Under the pieces are notes generated by a model. It saw only the letters and a program-made list of their open reading frames with translations. It was not told the DNA's origin and ran no database searches. Below are positions 1 to 9,388 of a stretch of DNA of 64,000 bases, in pieces. The position numbers and the translations under genes are program-made. Source of the DNA: Arctopsyche grandis (taxonomy: Eukaryota > Arthropoda > Insecta > Trichoptera > Hydropsychidae); contig NC_135359.1 of the NCBI RefSeq assembly GCF_051622035.1, positions 19,181,501 to 19,245,500 of the forward strand, read 5' to 3'. Position 1 is the stretch's first letter; the number at the start of each line of letters is the position of its first letter.

Positions 1-817
1 TTACACGGGTACCTCTAGTAGTGGTAGTGGGCTCTTTGAAAATAACATTTCGTTCTTTTTGTTTCAGTTCAATCATAAACATACAACATTTACTTTATAC
101 AATGGCCTAATTATAAGAGATATGTATATATATGTATATATAGATATTACACAATTTATCAAGCATGCATGATATATTTTAAGGTAACACGAAAGTCCAC
201 TGAAGACGCATTTCCGAAAACTGCGGGTCCACAGCCAGATATATCGATAGGGAGATTGCTTCGGTGAAAACTCGTGCTCTTCGACCAGCTTGTCCAGCTG
301 CAAAGCGTGTGTTCGCAAAACGGCGTGTTCTTGTCCAAATTCCATACTCATTCGTTCTCTTCACTGTGACGAAATCTCTTGAGGTCCGTAAGACTGCCGT
401 TGGTGCCGAATGGCAATAGTGGTCAATCACTGTCCAGTCTAAGGTCGAACGTCTCCAATTCGTCCTAGTATCTTGCTATCCGAGCTTAGTATATTGTTAA
501 CTAGAATCAACACAATCCACGCATCTAACCCGCAATACCTGTCATAAGACCTAGAATCATTGAATCTAAAAATAAGTGACCACTACTTCAAAAAACACTA
601 TACATGCCTAATTCTTCAATTTACTCTCACAAAATCGAATCACTTTCAGTTTATAATCTATTTTGATTGAAATGCCGCAATGTTAGACAGTTACAAGAGG
701 CATGTTCGCGCACAATATTTATGAATTCTTTTAAGTTTAAGGTTTTGTGGAAAAGCCTCTGAATGCCCTCAAAATCAGGGGTTTTGGAAAATACAAATAA
801 TTTTTTTCTTTGTTTAC
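1..817. other. Intron of the SR gene; no recognised exon
   Basis: The stretch is AT-rich except for about 190-440, which is less AT-rich and gives short overlapping ORFs of 83 and 92 codons on the minus strand. I do not recognise either, and neither has convincing splice sites. By position it is intron, downstream of the RRM2 exon on the minus strand. Confidence 0.5.
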
Positions 818-887
818 CTGCCAACTGATGCGACTGGATAGATTCTCCACAATAAGCCGGAACTCAGTGCGCGTAGGTGGTCCATAC
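818..887 (-). CDS. SR gene, exon opening RRM2
   Basis: This 70-bp exon has acceptor TGCTACAG and donor CAG|GTAAAC. It encodes [19 protein letters not shown] then ISWQ. RLIVENL is RNP2 of the pseudo-RRM. The next expected segment (DLKDYMRQAG in relatives) is not found between 1 and 817, so the following intron is longer than 817 bp and the gene continues outside the window. Confidence 0.92.
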
Positions 888-3518
888 CTGTAGCATACAA
901 TTAAAACATATACCAAAATGTATTTAAGAAAATGTATATTACTTATATTAAGCTCTCTACTAAGTTTGATAAAATCGCAACCCCAGTGCTGACCAGTTAA
1001 TTTTAATTCATGCTGACTAATTTTTCAGATTATATCAACTTTTTTAAAATATGTACAAAGAATGAAAGTAAAAAAAAATTTCTTTAATCATACAATTAAA
1101 TCAATACAGCACTGAAGAAGTTTCATTTTAATAAGCCAAAAAGGTTAAAAAAAGCATATTTGAGAATTAGTTTTGTCGTTAATTTCTTAAAAAAAAAATA
1201 AAAAAATAGCACTAGCCCAATTTTTGTAATACGGAAAAGGCACAAACTATCAAATTAAAATACCCAAAAAAAAAAAAAATTAAATAGGAAAGAATTAGTT
1301 ACAAATCACACAACTGTAGTACAGTCTATTTGATATAGTGATGAAATACATATCATATGTAGCTGGACATACAATTCTGGTGAATTAAAAATTAAAGGAA
1401 TTTATTTTCTTTAATGATATTAATGAGTAAATAGCAAAATTTGAATTGGTCGACATGTAAAAATCAATTACTTTTTTTAATGATTTGTAATAAATAAATT
1501 CAGACTTAAGGTCATCTTCCAAAGACTAGCATCAATTTACTTAGCGTGCGTAAAAAATCGCACAAGAAAACTTTGAACCACCCACATAAATGTATACATA
1601 TAGATTCATCTTCCCTTTGAACAAAATCGATTTTGATTTAAGCTTATTGTTTTAAAGACTACTCTGGCTATTTCGTTTGTTAGTTATTATATACTATATA
1701 TATATTGATAAACTAATATGTATAAAATATAAAGGGTATAGAGGTGTTGGTCACATGGGAGTTCGTGAGTCGTATTTATCCCGGCTACGAGGTCTGCGTG
1801 GTGGGGGTGCCCCATAGCGTCCGTAGTCACGCCACATGTCGGCCCCACGTGGTGTGCCTCGAGCCCTCTCCACAGATACCCTGTAACATAACACCACTGC
1901 CTCAGCCACATCCCCCATACCAGAGTCCCTCCCTTACCAGTCTGGCAGTGCAAAGGTAATCAGTCGGTGACTAACTACACTAATACGTGCGTGTCTTCAA
2001 AATGGCTGAATACACTCCAACTGCAATGGAACGGACTGAAGGGAGTATCGATACAAGGATACGTGGACGGCGTACAAATTGAGAGGGATTCATCGGGGGG
2101 TTGCTGGTGAGGATTGATGTTCATTCGTTCAACGTATGGGTAGTTAGCCAGACTAATAAGATTTAGAGTTCATGTCTCACTTGTCTCCATAGCGGGGAGG
2201 ACGGCGCCAATCATCTCGACCATAGTCTCGGCGGCGATCGATGCCTCGTGCTGCCTCCACCACCACCCTGTCAACACATATAACAAGCCGCTCTCAGCCC
2301 AGGACCCACTGGCAGCACCTGCCCCTTCGGCTATATTCTATTTACTACACTCCTCATTCATCGACAATCGTGCGCAACCGCTCATTTTTTTTTACTTCAC
2401 AAAATGCACTAAATATTTTAAGCAATTTTCTAAAACTTATTCAAATTAAATCATTTACAGATGTTACTCAACTTTTGTCAAAATTTAATTACTACTTTTT
2501 CAAGATATATTGACTGTATTGCATTTCAAGGAATTTTTATTAAAATTTATCAGCTCAAAATTGCAATTTTCAGAACAAAAAATAAATAAAAGATATTTAA
2601 GCATAATAATTAAATGTATTAAAACTCTAAATAAATCCTACTTATACAGCGCACACATGCCTTTCATTCTGTTTTAAGCATCATTCAACATTTCATCGAA
2701 TCTCCTGACAAAAACATAATTGAAAATCTAAAGTAAAAACTACAATCATAGAAGCAGATTATGCAATGAAAGTTATTTTAATGCACAACGCCAATGCAAC
2801 TAAAATTTAAATGCTAAAATCGAAAGCATATTTATGATAAATATTCATTTTAGTGATCTTCAAATAAATAGTATTTTGAAACTGCTTCGATGATAGAGAA
2901 GTATACGCTAAAAAAAATAAACAATCCCAGGAACTTCAATATAAGCATTAAGCATTTAAATTATAACAAACGCAAATAAATAAATATTTCGTGTACAAAC
3001 TAATCAATTGGAAAAATATCATTATTATTGTTCAAACTCTAATCACGTCGTTTAAAACTCAAAATATGATGGACCTGGGATTAAAACAAAATGTAAAACA
3101 GAAAAGAAAAAACTATCGATAATATTTTGAAAAGGTACCTCTCGCCTAACAGTTCCTTCCCATTTAATTCATAAACAGCATCATCTGCGTCTCTATAATC
3201 ATCGAATTCCTGGAAAAAAATATCAAAAACACATATAACAAAAGTTTATAAAAAAATGTATTTCAGTACAACTTTGATATGTTATCAGAAATTAAAATTG
3301 GCATCAATGCTAATCAGACCCGAAAGATGAAAAACATCATGTAAAACAAAAATATCAAAGAAAAACAGATAAGATAACAGAATACTTACAACAAATCCGT
3401 AGCCATTTTTGATTAGAATATCCCTAGTTTTTCCAAATCCTTTAAAAAATTTCTCAATATCTCGCTGGCGAACTCCAAAGGGAAGTCCTCCGACGTACAC
3501 ACGAGATCCCACCATTTT
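818..3518 (-). CDS. B52: SR splicing factor of the B52/SRp55 (SRSF4/5/6) type, 5' part of a spliced gene
   Basis: SR proteins bind exonic enhancers in pre-mRNA and recruit the spliceosome; they act in the nucleus. Five exons are visible on the minus strand. Exon 1 gives [14 protein letters not shown] onward, with RNP2 VYVGGL at residues 6-11. Exons 1 and 2 join in phase 0 to form RNP1 NGYGFVEF (37-44), continuing through [15 protein letters not shown] to LLGER. Linker exons 3a and 3b follow, then an exon opening RRM2 ([19 protein letters not shown]), which is almost diagnostic of this subfamily. All introns have GT-AG ends. The rest of RRM2 and the RS domain are not present and should lie left of base 1. 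An AG acceptor sits 3 bases before the ATG (3515), so at least one 5' noncoding exon lies upstream. Family membership is clear; which paralogue (B52/SRp55 versus an SRSF4/5/6 relative) is inferred. Confidence 0.93.
888..1754. other. Intron between SR exons 3b and RRM2
   Basis: AT-rich with A-tracts of 9-13 bases; no coding signal is seen. An intron by position between two supported exons. Confidence 0.7.
1755..1880 (-). CDS. SR gene, linker exon 3b (alternative to 3a)
   Basis: This 126-bp exon has acceptor TATGTTACAG and donor CAT|GTGACC. It reads [20 protein letters not shown] onward to RDKYDSRTP. Its start (V.VE.ARG) is homologous to exon 3a and it has the same entry and exit phase (2), so it looks like a tandem duplicate used alternatively. 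The donor is weaker than that of 3a and is the least certain boundary. Use of 3a, 3b, both or neither would keep the frame into RRM2. Confidence 0.8.
2181..2267 (-). CDS. SR gene, linker exon 3a (alternative)
   Basis: This 87-bp exon has acceptor TTGACAG and donor AA|GTGAGA. After completing Arg it reads [18 protein letters not shown] onward to YGDK. VVVE.ARG is the conserved end of RRM1 in this family and the rest is an Arg/Gly/Tyr-rich linker. Joined to the RRM2 exon it gives [11 protein letters not shown], the same junction as in vertebrate SRSF4. It enters and leaves in phase 2, so it can be skipped without changing frame. Confidence 0.85.
2268..3138. other. Intron between SR exon 2 and exon 3a
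   Basis: AT-rich, with no further copy of the linker exon. Distal to 3a (1881-2180) there are a few less AT-rich bases but no exon with both splice sites in phase 2 that I could support. Confidence 0.65.
3139..3209 (-). CDS. SR gene, second coding exon (RRM1 C-terminal half)
   Basis: This 71-bp exon encodes [17 protein letters not shown] through LLGE plus two bases of the next codon. The acceptor is TTTTTTCCAG and the donor AG|GTACCT. It ends in phase 2, the phase needed by exons 3a, 3b and the RRM2 exon alike. Confidence 0.92.
3390..3518 (-). CDS. SR gene, first coding exon (RRM1 N-terminal half)
   Basis: The ATG is at 3515 and the exon gives 42 codons, ending at GGATTTGTT before a consensus GTAAGT donor. 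The acceptor is TTTCAG at 3519 upward. [16 protein letters not shown] is the usual start of B52-type proteins, so it is preferred over the in-frame M four codons upstream, which lies in intron sequence. Confidence 0.93.
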
Positions 3519-3797
3519 CTGAAACATTAGAAATCATAACATTAAAATTTGACAAACCTTCAAAACCAATTCAATTGTTTAATCTTAAAAAAAAAAACCA
3601 TCAATGATAAAATAATGACTAGTCCATTCCAAGATAATATCACAGATACGCTCAAGAAACTCAGTTTTTCTTTTAACTAAAATGAGCCCATTGCCTTTAT
3701 TGATCCATTTATACTTCATTCATAATTTATACACATACAGGATGTGGCAATGGTAAGAATAAATGAGCTACTTTTGGAATCAACTCAAGTGCAAAGA

Positions 3798-4060
3798 GAC
3801 GTCCGACGGGGATGCATACTCTCTCCTGACCATTTTAATATACATATATATGGAGAATACATAATGAGAAGAGTACTCGAAGAATGGAAAGGCGGCATAA
3901 AAAAAAGGCAACACTAAGATTTCTAATACAAGATTCGTGGACGACAACGTTAATGGCCAGCAATGAGGAAGAAGTGGCTAAACTACTTCGTAGAAGAGAT
4001 GGAGGGTAAACATCTGGGTCTAAAGATAACACAAAAACCCTTTTCATTCACAAATACGGG
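3798..4060 (+). pseudogene. Fragment of an RTE-like LINE reverse transcriptase
   Basis: In broken frames the plus strand resembles RT motifs of RTE-type non-LTR retrotransposons: VRRGCILSP, then NIYGEYIMRRVLEEWKGGIK, then a damaged active-site region, then NEEEVAKLLR-like residues. Internal frame breaks and the lack of an intact catalytic block show it is dead. It lies upstream of the SR coding exons, in 5' intron or leader sequence. Confidence 0.65.
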
Positions 4061-4143
4061 TCTCTCAAGTCCAATGCTATTGAGTCAACAATTACAGCTA
4101 CCTGACGATATATATGAAGGACGATGATTAGTCAGAAAAAAGA

Positions 4144-4192
4144 TAGTCTGACCATCTTATGGAGGTTAATTTTCCATAAGATGATCAGACTA
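4144..4192. repeat. Hairpin: 20-bp inverted repeat, 9-base loop
   Basis: 4144-4163 and 4173-4192 are inverted copies matching at 19 of 20 positions. It may be a remnant of a small foldback element inserted in or beside the LINE fragment. Confidence 0.7.
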
Positions 4193-4445
4193 AATTTAAG
4201 AACTGATGGGATGTTCCCAAAGGTTGCCCTCAACTCGGCACAGGATATCAGATGATAACGACCACACGAAGAAAATGAGAACTGCATTAGTCAAAATTAT
4301 AATATGAAACATGTCTGAATAATGTTTTGATTTGAAAATTACATTAGCAGTCTTTGATACATTTATGATTTTCTAATTGGTACAATTTACCTCGCCCTGA
4401 AGACAACTTTAGTTACATTATAAATAAATAAGCATAATATAAATA

Positions 4446-4735
4446 GCCAGCAGCATAGATCAATGGTTAGCGTGTAATGCTTTCAATTGTATGGTCACAG
4501 GTTCAATTCCTGGCTGTGCTGCTGGCCAGACCTTGCATTTGTGATTCCACAGTCGATCGTTTCACAAATTTCCTATCAAAGTATGCCAATTATCTGATTG
4601 CAACAAATTGGTAATCTTGTCCTATTTCTGGCAAAATTCCAGTGTACAGCCTTTCAAATTCGCTGGTTTATAAAATGCTGCAAATTTATCCATAGATATC
4701 TCGAAAATTTCGAGTTTTTCAGAGCATCCAGAAAT
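4446..4735 (+). mobile_element. tRNA-derived SINE, copy 1
   Basis: The head folds like a tRNA: CCAGCAGCA pairs with TGCTGCTGG, a D-arm/A-box-like ATCAATGGTTAGCG follows, and a good B box GGTTCAATTCC sits in a T-arm. It is followed by a non-tRNA body that is shared with the copy at about 4888 (TGTGAT, ATCGTTTC, TATCA.AGT, CCATAGAT.TCTC). Shared body plus Pol III boxes make this a SINE and not a tRNA gene. The 3' end is approximate. Confidence 0.7.
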
Positions 4736-4887
4736 TCGGCGAATTATATTAATAAATAAAAAATCTGCAAAAATGCTAATTTATCCACAGTATGATGTTC
4801 AGTAAAATAATTGTTTATCGATTATTGCAATTGGCCAGGAAAGCGCATTGGGGTTTACCAGTTATATTATATATATACATATATATA

Positions 4888-5165
4888 GCCAGCAGTATGA
4901 CTCGGTGGTTCCATTCATGTTTAGCACCGAGAGATTGCTGAGAGATAATACCGCTGGTTAGACTTGGATATTTGTGATCGTTTCTTATCAGAGTTTACCA
5001 ATTTACCTGATTTTCACTGTTGAAACGGTTCCTCAAATTGGCAAAAATCATCCTACCCGCTGTCACAAATATCTGAATTTGATTTGGGGACAATATGTAA
5101 AAATTTATGTACACGTCTAAATCCATAGATGTCTCAATAGATTCATTAATTAGTTGTCGATTTCG
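4888..5165 (+). mobile_element. tRNA-derived SINE, copy 2 (degraded)
   Basis: It begins GCCAGCAGTATGA like copy 1, but the A and B boxes are eroded or replaced. The body matches copy 1 in order: TTTGTGATCGTTTC, TTATCAGAGT, CCAATTTACCTGATT, CCATAGATGTCTC. It is in the same orientation as copy 1 and 440 bp downstream. Ends are approximate. Confidence 0.6.
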
Positions 5166-5519
5166 TGTATTTCAACTTTTGGAAATACAGTGAATAATCG
5201 TATAGGGAGGCGAATTGAGATCCACGTGTCATGCCTTCCTGTTATATATCTATGTAGAAAATAAAATAAATAAATGTTGTAACATTTTTCACACGCATAC
5301 AATCTTATACGTGGTATGATACCACGCGGTCATTCCACGACCACACTTTCAAGATAACAATCGTGTGTTATTTATAAACCGGAAACCTGGCAACCGGAAT
5401 AGCAAAACAGCGTCGAACACGTGCTCGTCGAACACCAGTAAAACCAGCACCACCTATTTTAGTCGCCGATAAAAAAATAGTACACCAGCTATTGATATAG
5501 TGGCCGTTATCGAATTCCA

Positions 5520-5960
5520 AGGAATCGAGGCGTGCCGCGACATGCGAATGGTCAGATGGTCAAAAGGTCAGGTGGCCAGAGAATAGAATAAACGCAGCGG
5601 CAAAAGGAGGGAAGTGAAGGTGGCGGTGAAACGTGTCGGCGCAACACCACAAAATGGCGGCCGAGATAGCCGGCCGGTGAGCGCGTGGTCTCGAATGCGG
5701 ATGTAAAAAAACACGGAGGCATTGCAAAGTGTTACTGTTACTGACCTGACGATGGTTTCGGCAGAACGGCTGAGCCCGCTGGAGCGAAGAGCCCTATTGA
5801 GCGGCAAACGGCGAGCGACTAGTGCAGGCTTCCGGTGAGCCGAGATTAGCGAGTGAGTGCGTCGCGACCGACCCCGGTCACCGCAACGCGCGCTCTGCCC
5901 GACGCGTTAAATGGAACGCTCTAACCGTGCCGGAAGTGACGCGCTCGATTATTTCCAACG
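5520..5960 (-). promoter_or_regulatory. CpG-rich block: probable promoter and first noncoding exon of the SR gene
   Basis: This block is strongly GC- and CpG-rich in an AT-rich neighbourhood. On the minus strand a good donor, CGTCAG|GTCAGT, lies at 5745/5746 and would end a leader exon that splices to the acceptor at 3519. A 79-codon open frame here (5568-5807, minus) has no recognisable similarity and is better read as a side effect of high GC. Assignment to the SR gene is by position and splice signals only; a divergent plus-strand transcript cannot be excluded. Confidence 0.5.
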
Positions 5961-6819
5961 CGGTTGCTGCTCGTCTTTCACCCCGAATTTCTATTTCATA
6001 AACTTTCGTTTATTTTATTTTTTCGTTTTTATGATGCTGTTTATTTATCGGTGTCTAATATGTGAAGCGCGTATTGATTTGGTGTGATATAAATTTGACT
6101 CTTTGCGCGCAAAATGTTTTGAGCTAAGCGGAATTTATTACGGGCATGTCTTGCAAATGTGTGCAGTGATGAAATTTCGGGAATTGGATTATTAGTTACA
6201 TTGCGATGGTCACGAAGATAATTTTTGCTATGAAAACCGCAAATGTGGAATATTTGGCACTCGAGTTTTCGTTAGTATGATGGACTTTTCAGATCCAGAT
6301 GTTCCGTTATAGATATCTTAGTGACTTTTAGGGAAGCGCTTTGTGACCAATGATCACCGAACTGAAATTTCTTTTATAAATTAAATTTTTTAGCGCGTCT
6401 GCCTACTTTAAATTAAAAATCGTTCATTTTTTATTATTACAAGGCCTCTTCTAAGGTTTACTTCGCAAACGATTCAGTATCTTTTTCTACAGTCTTCCAA
6501 TCGTTTTGAAACTTTGCTATTTTGTGTAGTTTTGGTCAGCGATGGAAATTTAGATCCATTCTGATAGTTCGATGGTAAAAAATAATCGTAATAAACACTT
6601 CAAAATTTTCATAATTTTTTAATACGGTGATGCTTAATAGTTTGTAGGAAATCGTAAATATCAAAGTTTACACGTTTACAAATCCTTGACTATTAAGAAC
6701 TATCTTTTTACAAGCAAAACAACAAGAGTTCATCACAAAAATTGAAAACTAATGACGACTTTGACACGTGGCGCGTTAACTCTTTATGCTACATTTACAC
6801 TAAGCTGATTTTTTAGTTA
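5961..6819. other. Intergenic, no feature recognised
   Basis: AT-rich beyond the CpG block. No open frame with family similarity and no repeat recognised. Confidence 0.5.
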
Positions 6820-6904
6820 TCCACTAAGCCAAGCTAATATTGGTTTCTTGTATTGTCTCAGAACGCTTATTCACACGAGACTAGCGTTGGCTTGGCTTAG
6901 TGGA
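6820..6904. repeat. 15-bp perfect inverted repeat, 55-base loop
   Basis: 6820-6834 (TCCACTAAGCCAAGC) is exactly repeated in reverse complement at 6890-6904. Related CTAAGC motifs lie just outside at about 6800. It may be a small MITE; no clear target duplication was found. Confidence 0.65.
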
Positions 6905-6932
6905 ATTATTTAATAATTGGTCTCGGGTAAAT

Positions 6933-7061
6933 ACAGCGTTAAACCTGAAGATTTAAATATTCGCAAAGCGGACGAACATACACCTCGGTTTTTACTTGGT
7001 TTAATAGAATTCAATTCAACCAACTATGGTGAATTTATATCACGTATTTACGAAACTAAGG
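6933..7061 (+). pseudogene. Possible exon or gene fragment, unknown product
   Basis: An open frame reads KYSVKPEDLNIRKADEHTP and on to FISRIYETK. Its composition is protein-like (charged and mixed residues), unlike the surrounding AT-rich DNA. It ends at AAG|GTAAAC, which resembles a donor, and AATACAG at 6936-6942 could be an acceptor. I do not recognise the family. It may be an exon of an unseen plus-strand gene, a relic of a transposon ORF, or chance. Confidence 0.25.
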
Positions 7062-7343
7062 TAAACTTGTACTTTTCAAAATCATCCTCTTCCTACAACT
7101 GGTAGCACACAGTCCCCTCATAGACACACGATGTATCTTTATATGTCAAAATTTTTAGTTCTATCAAAGTAAAAAATGTAATGGTGATCGAAAATAATAT
7201 TTAAGTTCTTATTTTTTTTAATACCGGCTTAAAAATAAATTCTTATAATACGTTGTTAGCTCTTCCAAATAACATAACTATTTTCCTCGTATCTCAAGAG
7301 CATGGCGCGCAATTTCTGTGACATATATACACGGTGAAACATT

Positions 7344-7523
7344 ATGATAAACTATGGTGTATCTCACTCTCCACAAATTGACAAAGTTAATGGTGAAAGG
7401 TTAACTTATTGGGGTCGTAGGAATGAAACGACGGAATCGGAAAGTGAAGTGGGATCTACTATGCTCGAATCTGTGCCAACATGCAGGATGGCAGCCCAGG
7501 TTCAAACAAACTCAAAGGAATAA
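7344..7523 (+). CDS. Small ORF, 59 codons, unknown
   Basis: ATG at 7344 to TAA at 7521-7523 reads MINYGVSHSPQIDKVNGERL and on through ESESEVGSTMLESVPTCRMA. It is hydrophilic and rich in Glu and Ser, with no signal peptide or membrane segment. It lies 0.3 kb downstream of, and on the same strand as, the fragment at 6933-7061, so both could belong to one broken gene. No family is recognised and it could be chance. Confidence 0.22.
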   Translation: MINYGVSHSPQIDKVNGERLTYWGRRNETTESESEVGSTMLESVPTCRMAAQVQTNSKE

Positions 7524-8902
7524 TTTTTAGATCAGACTAAATATAAATACTCGAATAGAAACTTACCATACTATAATAATAATTTCCACACATTATGCCC
7601 TAGTACCAGGTACACTTTGAAAAAATATAAAATCACTTTGATACAAATTCATTGATTTAATATTCATGCATTTTCAAAGTGTTGAAGATGCTTGGCCAAT
7701 AATAATTCAAACAATTTTCAGTGAATAAATTATAAAATAAAAAACAAAATGATTATATAATGAAATATTAATTTATTTACAGATACAAAATTATTACGTA
7801 TTTTCAATCGATGAAATACTGTCAAAATATTTTAAAATATTAGGCGACAAATATAGAGAAAACTTGTACATATTCGTCATTTTCCGAACCAGCAGAAATT
7901 TCAACACACAATTGAATCCACACAAACTAGGATCCACAAAGCATATTTATTATACAATAATATAAAATAGCAAGCAAATAAAATATCCAAGCAATCAAAA
8001 ATTGCATCCTAATGTTTATTATAAATTAAGAGACTCGTGAGTGATAAATATAGTGTTACATAACACATTTTGTGAATATGTTCATTAACAATTTAAAACC
8101 TCTTAGGTTTATACATAGTTTTCCTTAATTAATAACTTTCATTTTTAATGATTGAAAATAAGTCTCATATTCACGAAATATCATTTTTTAAATGTAAAAT
8201 TGGCATAGCAAAAATGGTAGCACTTTCCATATTTCATATTATTATTTTTTAATTTTTTTTAAAATAATTTCTTGATAATACTAATGGTAAATCTTATATT
8301 TTAATAATACAAATATGTAGAACAATAACTTAATAGCTTTGGTAAAATTTAAAATAAACATTTCAGCCTTCTTCAAATTGTAACTTAATCATAGCCAATT
8401 AATTCTTATGAAAAAATGTATTAATTATTTAAAAAGTAAAAACCATGATTGCTTTGTGCTATATCTTTCTCTGTTGAAGAATTTCTCAACTTATGCATAG
8501 AGTTGTTAAAAAAAACATTAATATTTTATTTATGACTATTTTTCAATAAGTTTGTTCACTGCAAAATTATGAAATATTAAAAATTTATGACTTATTTTAA
8601 TTTAAAAATTAAATAGTAAGTAAATTATGAATATGTGTAAGGCACATCTTCAAATAATTAGCGACTGAAATAATGTTTTGCAAGAAGTCAAACCTCATTT
8701 AAAATTAATAATGCATATAATTAAAAGGCCATTCAATTATATTAGTCTAAATGTTAAACATATTACATATTGATCGTTAAACACACATTGAAGATTTTAT
8801 ATTTTAATTTTCTCATCGTCAGTCATAATAATAAAGTATATTTACATACAATATTCATTTAGCATTTCGCTATCACATAGATTAATTAGTATCACAGAAA
8901 AA
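7524..8902. other. AT-rich intergenic or 3' flanking DNA
   Basis: Very AT-rich with no coding signal. Its right part is probably the 3' UTR of the ChaC gene, since that gene's stop codon is at 8903-8905 on the minus strand. I could not fix a single poly(A) site. Confidence 0.5.
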
Positions 8903-9388
8903 TCACATGTCAACACAACGCAACTTCTTCCCTGGTAACCTGTCAGCAAATTGGAACGTGCTGGACGAAGCCGCATTAGGTGACGGAGGAGCAGTTTCAA
9001 CATCACCACCAAATTGCCTCAAGCATATTTTTAAAGCTGCAGCGTGTCTCCTGATAATTCTTTCCAAAGTGAACAAGTGGTCATCCCTTGCCGCGGGAAG
9101 GAACTCTCTCATGAACTTGGCCAATCGAAGAATATATTCTATATTGTGTCCGGCGACACCACTGGTGTTGATAACTTGATGCGCTATCGTCTCAAGCGAT
9201 GCGTCTCCCAGCCAATCTTTATTCCCGGGAATGGCAACATACACCAAAACTGATATCGGAGGATCGGTCCCGACGGGATGAAAATGTGTGCGCTTCACAA
9301 TATAACCACCGAGTTTACATTCCCGCTGCTGGAGATAGGATAAAGCTGCACTGCCGACAAATTCAAAAGCTCTTCCCCAAGTTACACC
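8903..9388 (-). CDS. ChaC gene, coding exon 3
   Basis: 161 codons plus stop, acceptor TTTTTTGTTACAG. It carries the catalytic Glu motif RECKLGGY, the GHNIEYILRLAKF motif and a C-terminal extension. An in-frame Met three codons upstream of the acceptor is intronic. Confidence 0.92.
   Translation of the reverse strand, partial: GVTWGRAFEFVGSAALSYLQQRECKLGGYIVKRTHFHPVGTDPPISVLVYVAIPGNKDWLGDASLETIAHQVINTSGVAGHNIEYILRLAKFMREFLPAARDDHLFTLERIIRRHAAALKICLRQFGGDVETAPPSPNAASSSTFQFADRLPGKKLRCVDM

Noticed and set aside
73..430. Overlapping minus-strand ORFs of 92 and 83 codons as the next SR exon
   Set aside because: Neither contains the expected RRM2 continuation (DLKDYMRQAG-like), and no splice site fits the required phase.
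1687..1953. 88-codon minus ORF starting MHCQTGKGG
   Set aside because: A frame shadow of linker exon 3b; the spliced frame matches the SR family, this one does not.
4446..4530. Functional tRNA gene
   Set aside because: The anticodon arm is poor, the T stem has a mismatch, and the sequence continues into a body shared with a second copy, so it is a SINE head.
5568..5807. 79-codon ORF in the CpG-rich block
   Set aside because: No similarity; crosses a probable donor at 5745; explained by high GC content.
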